Below are positions 1 through 11,500 of a stretch of DNA of 64,000 nucleotides, piece by piece. Both the position numbers and the translations under genes were made by a program. The first letter of the stretch is position 1. Each line of letters starts with the position of its first letter. The notes under the pieces are model-generated. The model was not told the origin of the DNA and searched no databases. It saw nothing but the letters and a program-made list of their open reading frames with translations. This stretch comes from Perkinsus olseni (Eukaryota; Perkinsozoa; Perkinsida). Where the stretch lies: the NCBI GenBank assembly GCA_013115125.1, contig JABANN010000037.1, positions 47,272 through 111,271 of the forward strand, written 5' to 3'.

Positions 1-225
1 ATTTTTAAAAGAAAGATTGGAGACGGTAGGGAAGATGGACGGATGTGCTGTACCAAGTCTGAGCTGCTAGGAGGACGCTGTTACCAGCCTGCAGCCACAC
101 GACTGTGTCGTGGTTTTCCGCATGGTGGAAAGGTTCGTAAACAGCTGGGAGACAAGGAAGCAACTAGCTCCTGTTCTAGGGTAGCACATCTGGTTCTATG
201 GGAGAGCTTGAGTGCCCCTGTTTGA

Positions 226-3200
226 ATCAGGGCTGTCCTGCAACGCCTTGCTGAGGTTGGTCCGCAGGCTTCTAAGCGGCTAATATCAGTATTACTCAGT
301 ACGCTGAGGAGTGTTGGTCAATGGACACCGGAGTACTCTGATTTGCGGCATGCCGCAGAAGGCCTGGGGAAGAAACTGGTGAAGACTTTTATTGAAGACA
401 GAAAGGTGATACTACGGTATAAAACAGCATTGACTAACCTGGCTGGATCACTGAACCCATTCCATGCGTCGCTCCGCCTATCAGTGATGTGGAATCACCA
501 ATGCGTTCGTTGTGAAGTACTGGTGGTTATTTCCAGGACTACGCAACACCGTCGAGGTATCTTGGTCGACTGTGTGCTTTCCTAGTGGAGTATCCCGGAT
601 GCACATCAGCAGCAGTAGTGGACTTTATCGATACTACGTCAACTGAACTGCTGCGGGCAGGAGGGGCAGGATCCCTGGAGGAGGATGTTAGTAATACCGC
701 CATGCTTCGGTTACTCTGGTGTGGAGCCGTCGATGGTAGCGTCACTGGTGTGGCTGCTGCGGTGGTGGTCGACGCAGACACTGACGAGTAAGATGAATGA
801 TAGGGAGACGCGGAGGAAGATCAAGGAAGCTGTCCAGCTTGCTAGGAACAACGCAGCTGATCTCAGCCATGAGAACGCCGTCCTGGTGACGACTGGCTTA
901 GCCGATCTCGCTGTTGATCACCTCGCCGTAGGTGTTGGAGGCTTGTGCAGGCCTCCCACCAATGACTGGCATGAGTGACCTAGTCTATGAGGCCAAGCTG
1001 CGGCTCTTACGTGAGCCCTGGCTCAGCCCCGTTGGCCGGAGCATCGGAGCCTTGGGGAGACTCGGTAAGGCTGCCGTCAGTGTAACGGATAACTCGATCG
1101 CTTGCCTAGGTGCGTGGAATAAGAGCTGTAAGACTTTGTACAACACGTTATCGTACAGGGCCAGCCAACCTGGTATGGGGCCGGACGCATTGAGCGCTAT
1201 GGTTGGCGGTGGCCTTAGCACTACTACTCAGGATCTGGGACGGAAGGGAGGTAGTAGCTGTCGTTACTGGAGAGGCTCGCAATTGAGCTGTGCAGAGCCG
1301 GACATTGTGGGAGAGCCCCAGCCCAGGAACTCAGCCTTCCCTCGGAAGGAGTTCATTGTTACTGCCATAGTAAAGAACGTCCTAAGTGACTTGAAGGGTG
1401 GAGGCATGAAGCTCACCTCTACGGCTACGGCGCTGTGGGCAGTCTGTGTTGGTGGACTGCACTTGGAGACTCCGCAGGGCGTTAAGCAGACGCCGACTGA
1501 GCGGCCTTGGAAGCTCACCGGTCTGGAGGATGGAAAGGAACGTAATGGGGATCACCACCTGTGCTTATGATGGTCTGTCTGCTTATTAGTGCTCCTGCGT
1601 AGTCTACTTGACGTGTCGCTAGTTTGCGGGCGATGTAGGGGAGGCAGCCCGGCTAACTTGGCCGCCGCCTACGCGGACTCCCTGCAAGTGTGGATGCAAT
1701 TTGGTAGTGGCTACGGCGACGGCTCGACTGAAGTGGGGAGGTTGTGTTGCAGGTGAAATCCTGCACTACTTGGCTCTTACGGGAAGCCCTATAGTGAACC
1801 TTGCGGAGCCTCAGAAGCCCATGGTCCGAGTACAGAAGCGAAGGGAGGTTGATGCTGAGTACGTTAGAAACCATAAGAAGGGCTTGCAGTGGGCGAAGGA
1901 GGAGCAAATAAGATGGATGAACGAGAGCCGAGTAGCTACAGATGTTGCAAAGTAGCCGCTTGAAGGGGAGGCAAATTGACGACTCCCACGGCACTGCGTA
2001 GGTATATCGAGAACAGGACCCCGGGGGTGCTGCAGCTGTCGGTCCCTGATGCCGCTCCGGAGCTGGCCGCGTTGCTGGAGCTGCCGGTCTTCCACTGTGG
2101 GGAGGGGTATATACTTGATATCGATTGCCCCGAGATAAGTCCTGTTGGGAGGGCTTTGCGGAAGCGCATTGCTGAGCTGATGGGGCCACCAGTGATGTGA
2201 GCCTCTACACTTACTCTTGTCCGGTGGAGCTCTTGGTCAGGTATCATGTTATAGATGGCCTCTCCTGGATGGACCGGACCACTGCTAAAAGAAAGGAGGT
2301 TATCGACCGTTACACGGCTGAAGCTGAGCGCCCGCATGTGAGCTTTCTGTGGCAGCACTAAGTGGCTGTGGGAGTGCCTGCCAGGTTCTATGTGACACCA
2401 AAGGCCTGTGGGTTAGACGGCTACATCGTCGTAAGAAGGATAAGAAGCGTCCTGTGGTACGGTACCTCCGCTCGACCGATTGGCGATAGTATTGCTCGGG
2501 TCATGCTGTTGATGATGTCCACCCTTGGTGGTGTTGTTTCTTGTGTGTTTCACGTCATAGCCCTCTGCTGTTGTATTTGTAGTAATTTAGGGCGAGCGCG
2601 AAGTACTCGGCGCAATTGAAAAAGCGCGCGCCCTGGCTTCTGTTGAGCTTGTAACGAATGTGATCTGTGCCACGTGGGTAGCGCAGCAGAGCACTTGTTC
2701 GGGAGAGGCGAGAACGGAGGCATTAGTGCTGGCGTTGGGTGAATGAGCGCTCACGACGGGAGACTTTCGGGGTGGCTACGCTTGTAACCACACCGCTGCT
2801 GCTGTCTATCAAACGGGCCGTAACGTTGGGTGAGCTAAGGGACTTGTTTGCCCGATGTGCCGTTCCAATCGAAGCACTGCAAACCACTACTAAGGCTGTA
2901 CACAGATCTTTCGTCTTCACAGCTTAGTCGTGCTGGTCGTCCATGGCCGCCCTTAAACCTCGCCGGCCCGCATCAGCTGAGGCACCGCCTTCTGACGACT
3001 CCGCGAAGGGAGTAGGCGGCAATACCCTCGCGGCCAACCTAGCTGAGGTGACCATCCTTCACAGTCATCTCCCCCAACTGCTGCCTTGACTTCAGTCGGA
3101 GATATCCTACACCCTGTCTCTGCTCATCATGTCTCTGTGCGAGATAGAAACCGTTAGGCCCGGGGACATCTTCCATTGGGCGTGCTCGGAGTCACCCCTA

Positions 3201-3450
3201 TGCGGACGCCAGCACCTCGTTAAGCAGTATATGCGCCTGATGGTAGTCGACTTGGAGAAGGAAGGTAATTGTTGCGTACCCTTGATCGATTCTGATGAGG
3301 AAATGTTCAGGTATGCCTGAGGCGGCCGCGGACTTTGAGTTTTTGGATGAGCTCTATGCTAAGTGTTTTAAGTTTGGCGGCTGCGTGGACTGCGCGGCCG
3401 TTTACACTGTCCTGCGCAGTAACGTGCTGTCGGAGATGGAGGCACTGTAA
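226..3450 (+). CDS. Multi-exon protein of unknown function, 5' end outside window
   Basis: I do not recognise this protein. Several plus-strand open segments, each short alone, join into one reading frame when GT/AG introns of the size used elsewhere here are removed. Introns I can place are 788-845, 886-931, 1561-1602, 1704-1752, 1952-2001, 2197-2240, 2338-2384, 3048-3095 and 3265-3310 (42-58 nt). Junctions near 2440-2590 and 2744-2940 are not resolved. The first supported segment (226-585) is open from the left and begins with helical, HEAT-like sequence; coding may start before the window. A basic stretch (RRKKDKK) lies near 2430, and a Cys-rich C-terminus follows 3311 with stop at 3448-3450. 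The SEN1-like start codon lies only 30 bp downstream. The gene is well supported as coding by phase-perfect joins; its function is open. Confidence 0.6.
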
Positions 3451-3480
3451 GGGGTAAAGTGGCACCCGTAGGCCTCCGGA

Positions 3481-6400
3481 ATGGTCCCTGTTCTCAGTCC
3501 TGACGCTCGGAGTATACTGGCCGAGCACGACAATCGTCGCATCAGTGACTGCTTCACCTCCAAGAATGAGAGCGCTCGTGCAGCAGCTCTCGCGGAATGT
3601 CTGGTGGACAAGTCCTGCAAGCCGTCCCGGGGTCTGTTCGACTCCCAGCCCATCGTCGAGTCCCTCAGAGCGGCCATGCACCAGAGGGACATGCTCAAGA
3701 TGGCAGCAAGGATCCTCAATCAGCCGGGTATGGTGCGGAAGCACATGCACTCGCAGCTGTGGGGGCTGATAAAAAGGAAGGAGGCCCAGTGGGCGACGGA
3801 GCTGGTGGAATGTGCGCTGTTTGAACTGCGCGGAGTGGCACTGTGCCGAGAAGTCTGGGGCCCTTGGGAGAATTGGCTCATCAACGCAACCCCGCCATCA
3901 GCATCAGAGGACGACCCTCTTCAAAGGCTCAAGCTGCAGCTGGCCATCACCTGCCTCTTGTCACCACAAGGAGAAGGCTTCGTGGGCGAGAAGGTGTGGG
4001 CTGACGTCGCTGCCAACCCTATGCACGCGGCCACTTTACTCGCAGTGGTCTGTCAGAAGCCGGACTGCGTCAGGCCGGACGGTCTGCCGATCCGCATCCT
4101 GTTCACCTCTGGGGCGGAGTCAGGGGCCCTCTGGCCGGTCTGGTTCTTCCTCATCCAGTTCCCTTACATGAGGGACGAGATGGGCGCGGTGCTGCTGTCT
4201 ATTCTGGAGGAAGACACCCATTCCGGCCAGCGTCTACCTCTACTTACCGTCGTCCACCGGCTGTTGGCGGAAGACAAACCCCGTGGGGACGCAATGGCTC
4301 AGGGCGTGGCGGACTTCGTGGCGCAGAATAAGGCTGATAAGCTCTCGGTGGAGGCGATGAAGTGGCTGTTGAACGTTTCCCCTTCTTGCCTACGCTACCA
4401 TCTAAGGGTGGTCCGGCATGCCTTCCAGGGCCTTGCCCAGGGCATCATCCAGCAGCTCAAACGTGTGTCCCCGATGACGCAATTGCAGTGGTCGTGGATG
4501 TCGTGCATGGCCCACACTCTGCGCCGTATGCCCGGCGCTGGCACTCCTAGCAGTGGTGGCGTGGACTGCTCTCTGCTGTTGGCGTCAATACGCTCCATGA
4601 TGGACTCGGGGGGCTTGGGAGGCCTGGACGAGCACGTGTCTCGGCTGCTGGACTCGACCTGTGAGTGCTTGGAAGTGGCGGCTGCCGGTGGGTCCCTGCA
4701 GGATGAGCAGCGGCAGGATCGACCTCGAGGAGAGGAGACCACCGATACAGGCTCCCCGAGCAGCTCGGACTTGGAGCTGGAGGAGGGGGACAACCCAATG
4801 GCAGGTTATAAAGGGGAGATGAGGCGTGGTGGTGGCGGAAGCATGATGCTCAAGCCTAGCATGCTAGCGTCTAAGGGGGGTATGGCCAACGCCGCTGTCC
4901 GTCGAGAGGAAGGCCAAGGAGCTCCTGATAGTAGCAAGGCGGTAGAGGCCCCTTTAGATGCCCTCTATAAGCTAGTGCTCAGTCAGCAGCCCTTTGGCCA
5001 GCTACAGGGGTCAGCGGAAGGTACGATTGATGGGATGAGTGGTACGACTGGGAGTAAGGTATTTGCCTCTCCCAAAGCGTATAGAGAGGCCTTTAAGCGG
5101 CCGATGTGGCTGGAGTGCCAGGAAGGTCTGCGGCAATCTCTCACTACTCCTGGGTCGAGCACTATGATCCACGTCACTGTGCTGAGGTCTGGTAGGAGGG
5201 GGAAGGAGTGGTATGAATTAGTCATCAAGCCCGCTGACTTTGACACAGAGACTGTCTCCCAAGGCGATGTCCTCCTCCTGTGCAGCGCGGACAGCCCTCT
5301 CCTCTCTGAACTCTGTAAGGGAGTACCTGTTAACGAGTGTATGAGCATGGCAGCAGCCAGCCAGAATGGCATCATCATGGGCATCTGCGAGGGCACTAAG
5401 GATGCCGTCAATTATTCTGGCTCGAAGGCGGATAAGGGGAAAGTGGTGGTACGGTGTATGCCTGTGGGGCCGACCTGCCCTCTGGGGCTCTCACCCCAGG
5501 AGAGCATTCAGGGTCGGGAGAGCGTTGCTGTGGTTGTTCACAGTATACTGGCTGTCAGCAGGGAATGGGAGGCGCTATGGAGCATCGATTCGGCCCGGAA
5601 ACTGCTGCCGATCGTGTTGAACCCGGCCAAGGCGGCAGCTGCTGAGGCGAAGGGAGGTGGTGATGGTGACTACCCTCTCCCAGTATCAGGGTCGTATTCA
5701 CTTAACGACGGCCAGAATAAGGCTCTAGCGTATGCTTGTGATGCCTCCAAACGAGCGGTGCTGCTCCAGGGTCCACCGGGTACCGGTAAAACGAGGGTGG
5801 TAGTGGCTATACTGCAGGAGCTTCTCAGGCGACAGACCCGGCGGAAATTTCCGATTTTGGTGAGCGCCCCTTCGAATGCTGCTGTTGATGAGATCGCTGC
5901 GAGGCTCTTGGCGGCCACCACTGGACAGAATTACAAGTTCATTCGGATCGGCAACAGCAGCAGGGTGACGCATGAGGCTGTCAAGGGGATATGTCTTGAC
6001 TCGATGGTGTCTGAAGCCTTTAAGCAGCAGGAGACCATGCGCTACGACGACTATATCAAATCACGGGACGATCGATACGCGGCGATTAAGGCATTGGACG
6101 CTCAGATAGAGGAAGCCGCGGACCAGAAAGCAGTGGTGGATGGTTTGAGGTCGAAGAGGAGGGGGCTGGTTGAGGCGCTGCACAAGGCACGCGATATGTA
6201 TAAGAGTACGATGAGGCAGGGCCGCGATGCGATACAGTCGAGATACCTCAGGGGGGCTGATGCCCTCTTTGGGACACTTAACAGTTATGGCAGCGCCTCC
6301 GTGACGAGGAACCTCCCTGTGGGCCGGGCTGAGGTGTGCCTGATTGATGAGGCGGCGCAGGCTCATGAAGTAGCCAGTCTTATACCACTCCGGCTCGATC

Positions 6401-7266
6401 CCCAGCGGCTCATTTTGGTGGGTGACCCCCAGCAGCTGCCGGCCACGGTGCTGTCCATGCGGGCTTCGATGGAGTACAATTTGGAAAGGAGTCTCTTCCA
6501 GAAGCTGCAGGAGGCGTCCTGGCCCCATCACGTCATGCTCACGACGCAGTACCGTATGCACCCCGCCATAGCTGCGTTCCCGTCCAAGCACTTCTACCAC
6601 GGAGCTTTGGTCCCCTCAAACAGCGTCCTCGCCAGGCCGGCCTTCGCTCCTCACATGCCTGGACCGATGACGTTCTTCGACTTGCCCGACTCGGATGAGG
6701 TTCGTCAGGGAGTTGGGAGAAGTAATCCTGCAGAGGCTCTCTTCATTGGCCGTCTGTTGCAGGAGCTGATGTCGGCCCTAGGGGACAAGGCCAAGACCTT
6801 GCTACCGGACGGCCTGGGCGTCATTTCACCGTACAAGCAGCAGGTGTCTCTTCTGAAGCGCAACCTCACCTACGGGTCTCTGAGCGATGACTGGCTGGAA
6901 GTGGGCACGGTTGACTCATTCCAAGGTCGAGAGAAGGACGTCATCGTGGTCTCTACAGTGCGCAGTAGCGCCAGCAGCGGCATCGGCTTCGTGGCCGACA
7001 TGCGTCGGTTGAATGTGAGCATTACTCGAGCAAAGCGAGCCCTGTGGATCGTTGGGGACTCTGCACGCCTGAGCAGCGGTTCTACTGAGTGGCGGGACTT
7101 AGTTCAGCACTGTCAACACACCAACGTTATGCTCGACGCGTCGCGGCTGTCGCCGATACACTTACGAACTCTCATGAGAGAGCCCATCCCCGGGGCATCC
7201 CCCACCGCTGTGCTCACCCAGGCGCCACCTAAGAGGCCTCGGAAGCAGCATCAGCAATACTACTGA
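3481..7266 (+). CDS. SEN1: SEN1/senataxin-type superfamily 1 helicase
   Basis: An uninterrupted 1261-residue frame. The C-terminal half is a UPF1/SEN1-type SF1B helicase: Walker A GPPGTGK at residues 764-770, DEAAQ Walker B at 956-960, GDPQQLPAT from 981, QYRMHP at 1023-1028, VDSFQGRE from 1144 and SITRAKR from 1180. Between Walker A and B lies a charged helical insert (about 850-940) in the position of the stalk/prong of the family. The N-terminal 600 residues are helical and end in an acidic, Ser-rich linker (about 410-450), as in Sen1, whose N-terminal helical domain binds other proteins. Family members unwind RNA:DNA hybrids and help end RNA polymerase II transcription in the nucleus. The start is the first ATG after in-frame stops at 3448 and 3469. 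SEN1 over UPF1 is chosen because no UPF1 Cys/His-rich domain is visible. Confidence 0.93.
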   Translation: MVPVLSPDARSILAEHDNRRISDCFTSKNESARAAALAECLVDKSCKPSRGLFDSQPIVESLRAAMHQRDMLKMAARILNQPGMVRKHMHSQLWGLIKRKEAQWATELVECALFELRGVALCREVWGPWENWLINATPPSASEDDPLQRLKLQLAITCLLSPQGEGFVGEKVWADVAANPMHAATLLAVVCQKPDCVRPDGLPIRILFTSGAESGALWPVWFFLIQFPYMRDEMGAVLLSILEEDTHSGQRLPLLTVVHRLLAEDKPRGDAMAQGVADFVAQNKADKLSVEAMKWLLNVSPSCLRYHLRVVRHAFQGLAQGIIQQLKRVSPMTQLQWSWMSCMAHTLRRMPGAGTPSSGGVDCSLLLASIRSMMDSGGLGGLDEHVSRLLDSTCECLEVAAAGGSLQDEQRQDRPRGEETTDTGSPSSSDLELEEGDNPMAGYKGEMRRGGGGSMMLKPSMLASKGGMANAAVRREEGQGAPDSSKAVEAPLDALYKLVLSQQPFGQLQGSAEGTIDGMSGTTGSKVFASPKAYREAFKRPMWLECQEGLRQSLTTPGSSTMIHVTVLRSGRRGKEWYELVIKPADFDTETVSQGDVLLLCSADSPLLSELCKGVPVNECMSMAAASQNGIIMGICEGTKDAVNYSGSKADKGKVVVRCMPVGPTCPLGLSPQESIQGRESVAVVVHSILAVSREWEALWSIDSARKLLPIVLNPAKAAAAEAKGGGDGDYPLPVSGSYSLNDGQNKALAYACDASKRAVLLQGPPGTGKTRVVVAILQELLRRQTRRKFPILVSAPSNAAVDEIAARLLAATTGQNYKFIRIGNSSRVTHEAVKGICLDSMVSEAFKQQETMRYDDYIKSRDDRYAAIKALDAQIEEAADQKAVVDGLRSKRRGLVEALHKARDMYKSTMRQGRDAIQSRYLRGADALFGTLNSYGSASVTRNLPVGRAEVCLIDEAAQAHEVASLIPLRLDPQRLILVGDPQQLPATVLSMRASMEYNLERSLFQKLQEASWPHHVMLTTQYRMHPAIAAFPSKHFYHGALVPSNSVLARPAFAPHMPGPMTFFDLPDSDEVRQGVGRSNPAEALFIGRLLQELMSALGDKAKTLLPDGLGVISPYKQQVSLLKRNLTYGSLSDDWLEVGTVDSFQGREKDVIVVSTVRSSASSGIGFVADMRRLNVSITRAKRALWIVGDSARLSSGSTEWRDLVQHCQHTNVMLDASRLSPIHLRTLMREPIPGASPTAVLTQAPPKRPRKQHQQYY

Positions 7267-7649
7267 CATAATAACAGCAATCATCATCATCATTGCCTCC
7301 CGTTTGTGTATCATTATTGCGAGATTGACTATCCAGTGTTTCTGCTGCCTGTTGTAGTCCTCGTGTTGTGAGTTGGGAGCTGAGAGACATCACCGTATCT
7401 CTGGGGTGCCGAGGGAACGAGAGCTTCTTCGTCTTCATCTACGTGAGGTTCATGTATGGCCAAAAGCTAGAATCATGAGCTCTGACCACGTACTGAGCTT
7501 CAGACTAGTACTGGTAGTTCTCCTCGAGTCAGCCGTCCAGAGTTAAGAGCGTTCGATGTCGGTGTTGCCGCCGCCCCTTCAAGTTGTGATATCTTTGAGG
7601 GGCTCAAGCGATTGTCGGTGATGAGGACCTCACCGAGCAGTTCTCTTGA
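7267..7649. other. Intergenic spacer
   Basis: No exon-like frame on either strand. It should hold the 3' end of the helicase transcript and the promoter of the next gene. A short CAT-rich run lies just after the helicase stop. Confidence 0.5.
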
Positions 7650-8959
7650 ATGGCTTTTTCCTGCAGTCCATCCCGCCAATGCAGACGGCTGTTGTCCACA
7701 GGAGCTACGAGGGGGAATCCCCTAATGGGTTCGCCGTTCGGGTCCACCTGTTTGCAGCCACTTCAGACAGCCCCCATACTTAGCCAGGACGCTGATGAGC
7801 TGCATCAAAAGTACGCCGACTTGCTACTCGGACCAGAGCTGGCCGTCCCCGGAGTTGGACCCGACACGTTCGTGACAATCGGGAGGAACAAGTGTGATCT
7901 GATAAAAAGTATCTTCCCCACGGGATGGAGGTTTGGAGTGGCGAAGGTGGGCGAAGGACCCTTTCAATATCCGCACGACGTGGCCGATGAAGAGCGGGCG
8001 TTCGCCTTTGCCAGAGAGGCGATTATGAAGAGCCGGCCGGGCGTGCTGGTTTTGGGACCGCTATCGGAGCGGGGAGACGTCCTCGCCAATTGTGAGTACT
8101 CTCACTTTGTTGAGATGCTCATCTCTTGTGCGAGGGAGGTCAGACCCGGGGCTAAGGTTGTCTGGGATGAAACTTTGGTAAGACCTCCCTCGTTTTTAAA
8201 ACCAGGTTCGCGGTAGTGGACTGGGCTTCGATAAAGGTGTATTCTCCAAGGGTGTCGGGGACTTCGTGTCTTCTTATTTGGGTCGCGATGGTTCCCCTGT
8301 GCAATGCGCTCTACTTCAGGGAGGTTTTGGCCGCGTCGCCGGGGCACGGCCGCAGTTATGGTCGACCGACTTCTTCCTCAAGACAGTCACCTGTGATGCC
8401 ACACTGATCTCCTCCATCTATGGTCTCGATGCCGGCTTGGTAGCGGCCTTGGTAGACCAGGAGAGTGACAGTGAGGAGGCATTGCCCGACGAGGCATTGC
8501 CATCGATCGCGGCTTTGAACCGAGAAGTGAGAGGAGCGCCTTCCCATAGCCAGCCAGTCGCGGTTCCGCAGGTAAACGGGCTGAAAGGACTGATAGAGAG
8601 CAACCTTGGTCTCCCAACAGCCTCGGCATACATCGGCGGTTATATCTACAACAGGCTGTGGAATGAGCTCCTCGGCCGATCTCGAGTAGTGGTGGATGTC
8701 CATCACCGCGGCTGTTGGATCGCCATAGAGGTAAGACACCCTCCGCCGCCCCTCTCACCGCTCGCGTCCTTCCTATCAGGTCCTGCACGATGAGATGAGC
8801 TCAGACAAGCTGCCGAAATGTTCGAGGCTGGTCTCTCGAGCGGACCATGACGTCGTTCTCGTATGCCCACCCTTCGCGTACGAGGATCCTCAGCAAGCCT
8901 TGCCTCATGCTGATGAGCTAATCCAGTGCATGCTAGACCTGTTTCTCCTCAGAGACTGA
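7650..8959 (+). CDS. GABA-aminotransferase-like protein, probably without catalytic lysine
   Basis: Three exons (7650-8177, 8206-8730, 8780-8959) give about 410 residues. Similarity to 4-aminobutyrate aminotransferase (class III PLP enzymes) is seen as an ordered series: a FQYP motif where GABA-T has LKYP, the ERGD segment in place of QSEGGD, WDET in place of the VDEVQTG aspartate loop, GGF-R before a WS-FFLKT segment, and the C-terminal RG and PP segments. The N-terminus is about 100 residues shorter than usual. The block LLQGGFGR aligns with SKKMMTGGF of GABA-T, so the PLP-binding lysine appears replaced; the SKG at the start of exon 2 is an alternative lysine. The first intron would be only 28 nt. 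The protein could be a pseudoenzyme. The fold assignment is fairly good; the loss of activity is inferred from alignment by eye. Confidence 0.6.
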
Positions 8960-9316
8960 TACTCGTTTCTGCTACCTGGGTTCGTTTCGTTTCTATCAAT
9001 CGCCCAGGTTGTTCTGTATATCAGCCTCAAAGTGGGCGGGATCGCAGGCCGTGATAATAGCTTGGGTAAGTTCTCGATAGATGGAACGGACATAATGGCC
9101 GTTCGGAGAAGCGTCCAGACGGTCCTCACGGGGCGGTCTGGACCGGGCCTGGTGAGGCGTGGTGTCGAGGAGAGTTGCGGTGCGAGGTGGAACTCTGTCC
9201 GCCACTGAAGTCTCGGAATAGTTCTGAATAAATCGCTTGTCGTGGAACCGCTATGACGGCCGCGGCTCCGAGACACGTTCGGTTATGACAGTAGTTTTTG
9301 AGGTCCCTTTCTTACT
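8960..9316. other. Intergenic spacer
   Basis: No supported exon. Minus-strand open frames here lack splice or domain support. The spacer separates two convergently unrelated plus-strand genes and should carry the promoter of the SPRY gene. Confidence 0.5.
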
Positions 9317-11500
9317 ATGACCACCATCACCGTGACCGAAGGGGACAGAGATATAGAGTAGCTGACGACGACCTTTGCCGTGGTGCTACCTCTCTCGTGA
9401 GCAGGTACATCCTCATCGGCACACGACCCGCGGCCTCGGAAAGCCGGCCGAGCTGCCTTAGCCTTGACATTGCCGATGACAGTCCGGGCCAACTGGTGGA
9501 GATCGGCTCAGATGGCTTGACAGCGACCTACATCGGCCGGTATCATCACGCACGATGAAATCTTATACCGTCACTCTCTCTATTCTGTCAGGGCTTCTCA
9601 TGCTGATGTTGCCGCCGTCCAGGCCGACCATCCAGTGCCCCTCAGGGACTCCGCTTTCTACTTCGAGATGACCGTCCTCGACACTGGCACGGTCGGTGCC
9701 ATCACCATCGGTTTGACCACTTCTGGCTTTCTGCTCAACCGCCAGCCTGGATGGGAGATCCAGTACGTCGGGAACCTAAATGTTTTGTCGTGCTCGCCAT
9801 TGTCCTCAGCTCCTTCGGCTACCGGGGTGATGACGGCCGACGGTACTCCAACAGCACGAGTGGCGAGAGTTTCGGTCCGACCTTCTCAAATGGAGACACA
9901 GTCGGGTGCCTCGTCGACTACGCTCTCGGGGTTATCCGATACACCAAGTGAGCTCATGCACGAAGGCCTCTCTGGTCATGGGGGCTTCGGCTCAGGAATG
10001 GCAAGCTCCTCGCTCCGGTGGGGGGCAGGGTGCCTCGGACATCACCTCCGTTGAGGTTTTACCCCACGATCAGTCTGCACTCTCCGGGCGCCAAAGTGAT
10101 GCTCAACTTCGGTGAGGATCTCTCCGTGGCTGGCTTCCGCGAGATCACGTTTCAGGGAAGAAGCCTTTTGTTTTCGACTTGCACCGGTTCGAAGCGGAAA
10201 CCCTGGAGAGGCAACGCAGTGCTGTGGAATCATACTCGGACGAAGTCACGAGACCGCTGACCGAGAAGCTCACTCAGTGTGACAGCATGATACGGGCATT
10301 TCTGTTGGCGCGGGGTTACCATAGGACGCTGGAAAGGTAAATCGTCGGCAACCGTCGACGCCTAGCGAGGCAGGCCTCCTCAGATTCGACAGAGAGACTG
10401 GAACTCCCCAGACGCGTTCACCGCGAGTAGGCGACTCGAGCCGAAGCGTTTCATCGCCGTTGCCGAAAGGGCAGTCCAACGGTCACGATCCAGTGGCAGC
10501 CAACGGTAAGTTGCTCCGCTGTTATTCCGCTGTATGACGGAGCTGGTCCTGTAGGCTCTACTGGTCACTTGTTGTCACAGCTCGCATGGTCTCGTGAACG
10601 GGAGATCGAGATGGCCCGCCACGTGGAAGACAGATCAAGTAGCTGATTGGGCGTTTGTCTTGCTCTCGAATGGACTCACCATTGGTTCTTTCGCAGAGGT
10701 GAGAGAAGCGATCATGCAAGGCGACATCTCGTCGGCGCTGAGAATGATAGAGGAGAGGGCACCGGAGTATCCAGCCGTAAGCTCCCTTCATGCCAAGTTC
10801 CTCAGCGAATAGTCACTGCTTAGCATGACCCGCCTCTCCTCGGTTACGTGCTGCTTCTAACGCAATGCTTCATAGAGATGATGAACGGGCGAGAGCTCAA
10901 CGTTGGAGAGGTACAGAAAGCCTCGTATGGCCATCAATACTTTCACTGATTGAACATCAGGCGTTGGCATGGATGCACAAGAACCTCGTGCCCGTCCGGA
11001 AGCGCATACTGAGCTGCAGCAATGGTCCTGATTCGACCAAGAGCCTCGCCGTTCTTCGGGAGGTTTCTTCCCTGCTTGCTTACAGGAACATCGCTGAGGT
11101 GAGCGGCCGAGTTGAGATCGTTACTTTCCTGACGAGAGAGCCAGTCTAGTCCCCGCTCTTCAGAGTCCTCTCCGTGGTCTGCTCCACCCATCGCGAAGGA
11201 GGCTGGTGGCCGACCTTGTGAATGACGACCTCATCCGAGTCATGAGCTCACCCAGTCCAGTGGCATCGACACGATTCGCAGGCTGGTCGCCCGTTCATGT
11301 CGCACTCAGGCAGCTGATCGCAACCAAACAGGTCGGTCCGCTTGTTGTTTGTACGATCGACTTTTCCTGTCATAAAGGTCTTGCATGCTCATCATATGGG
11401 TGGTACCGGCCCCGTTCCCGACTCGCGTCTTCTCTGTCATGGTATTCACAAAGCTACCAAATGGGTGGAAGTTGCCAACCGGAAGGTGAAAAACGATTGA
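9317..11500 (+). CDS. RanBPM-like SPRY / LisH-CTLH / CRA protein
   Basis: Twelve exons reconstruct a RanBP9/10-like protein. Introns: 9358-9404, 9540-9591, 9763-9809, 9948-9995, 10112-10155, 10337-10383, 10506-10554, 10639-10696, 10777-10823, 10911-10960, 11099-11163 and 11332-11377 (44-65 nt); all junctions keep frame. The SPRY domain runs from FYFEMTVLDTGTVGAITIG through GYRGDDGR, GPTFSNGDTVGC and FYPTISLHSPGAKV to NFGKKPFVFDL. A CTLH helix follows (VREAIMQGDISSAL, EYPA), then FIEMMNGRELN, ALAWMHKNLVP and SPLRGLL with VADLVND, which is the CRA region. In animals, plants and yeast these proteins scaffold the CTLH/GID E3 ubiquitin ligase; the same role here is inferred. The start ATG at 9317 needs the first intron; an unspliced alternative begins at 9298. 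Confidence 0.88.

Noticed and set aside
1-3450. Decayed transposable element as an explanation for the many short plus-strand frames
   Set aside because: No transposase, polymerase or repeat motif is seen, and the frame breaks are resolved by consensus introns with matching phase.
3307-3750. Minus-strand frames overlapping the SEN1 start
   Set aside because: Antisense of a strongly supported helicase N-terminus; no family match.
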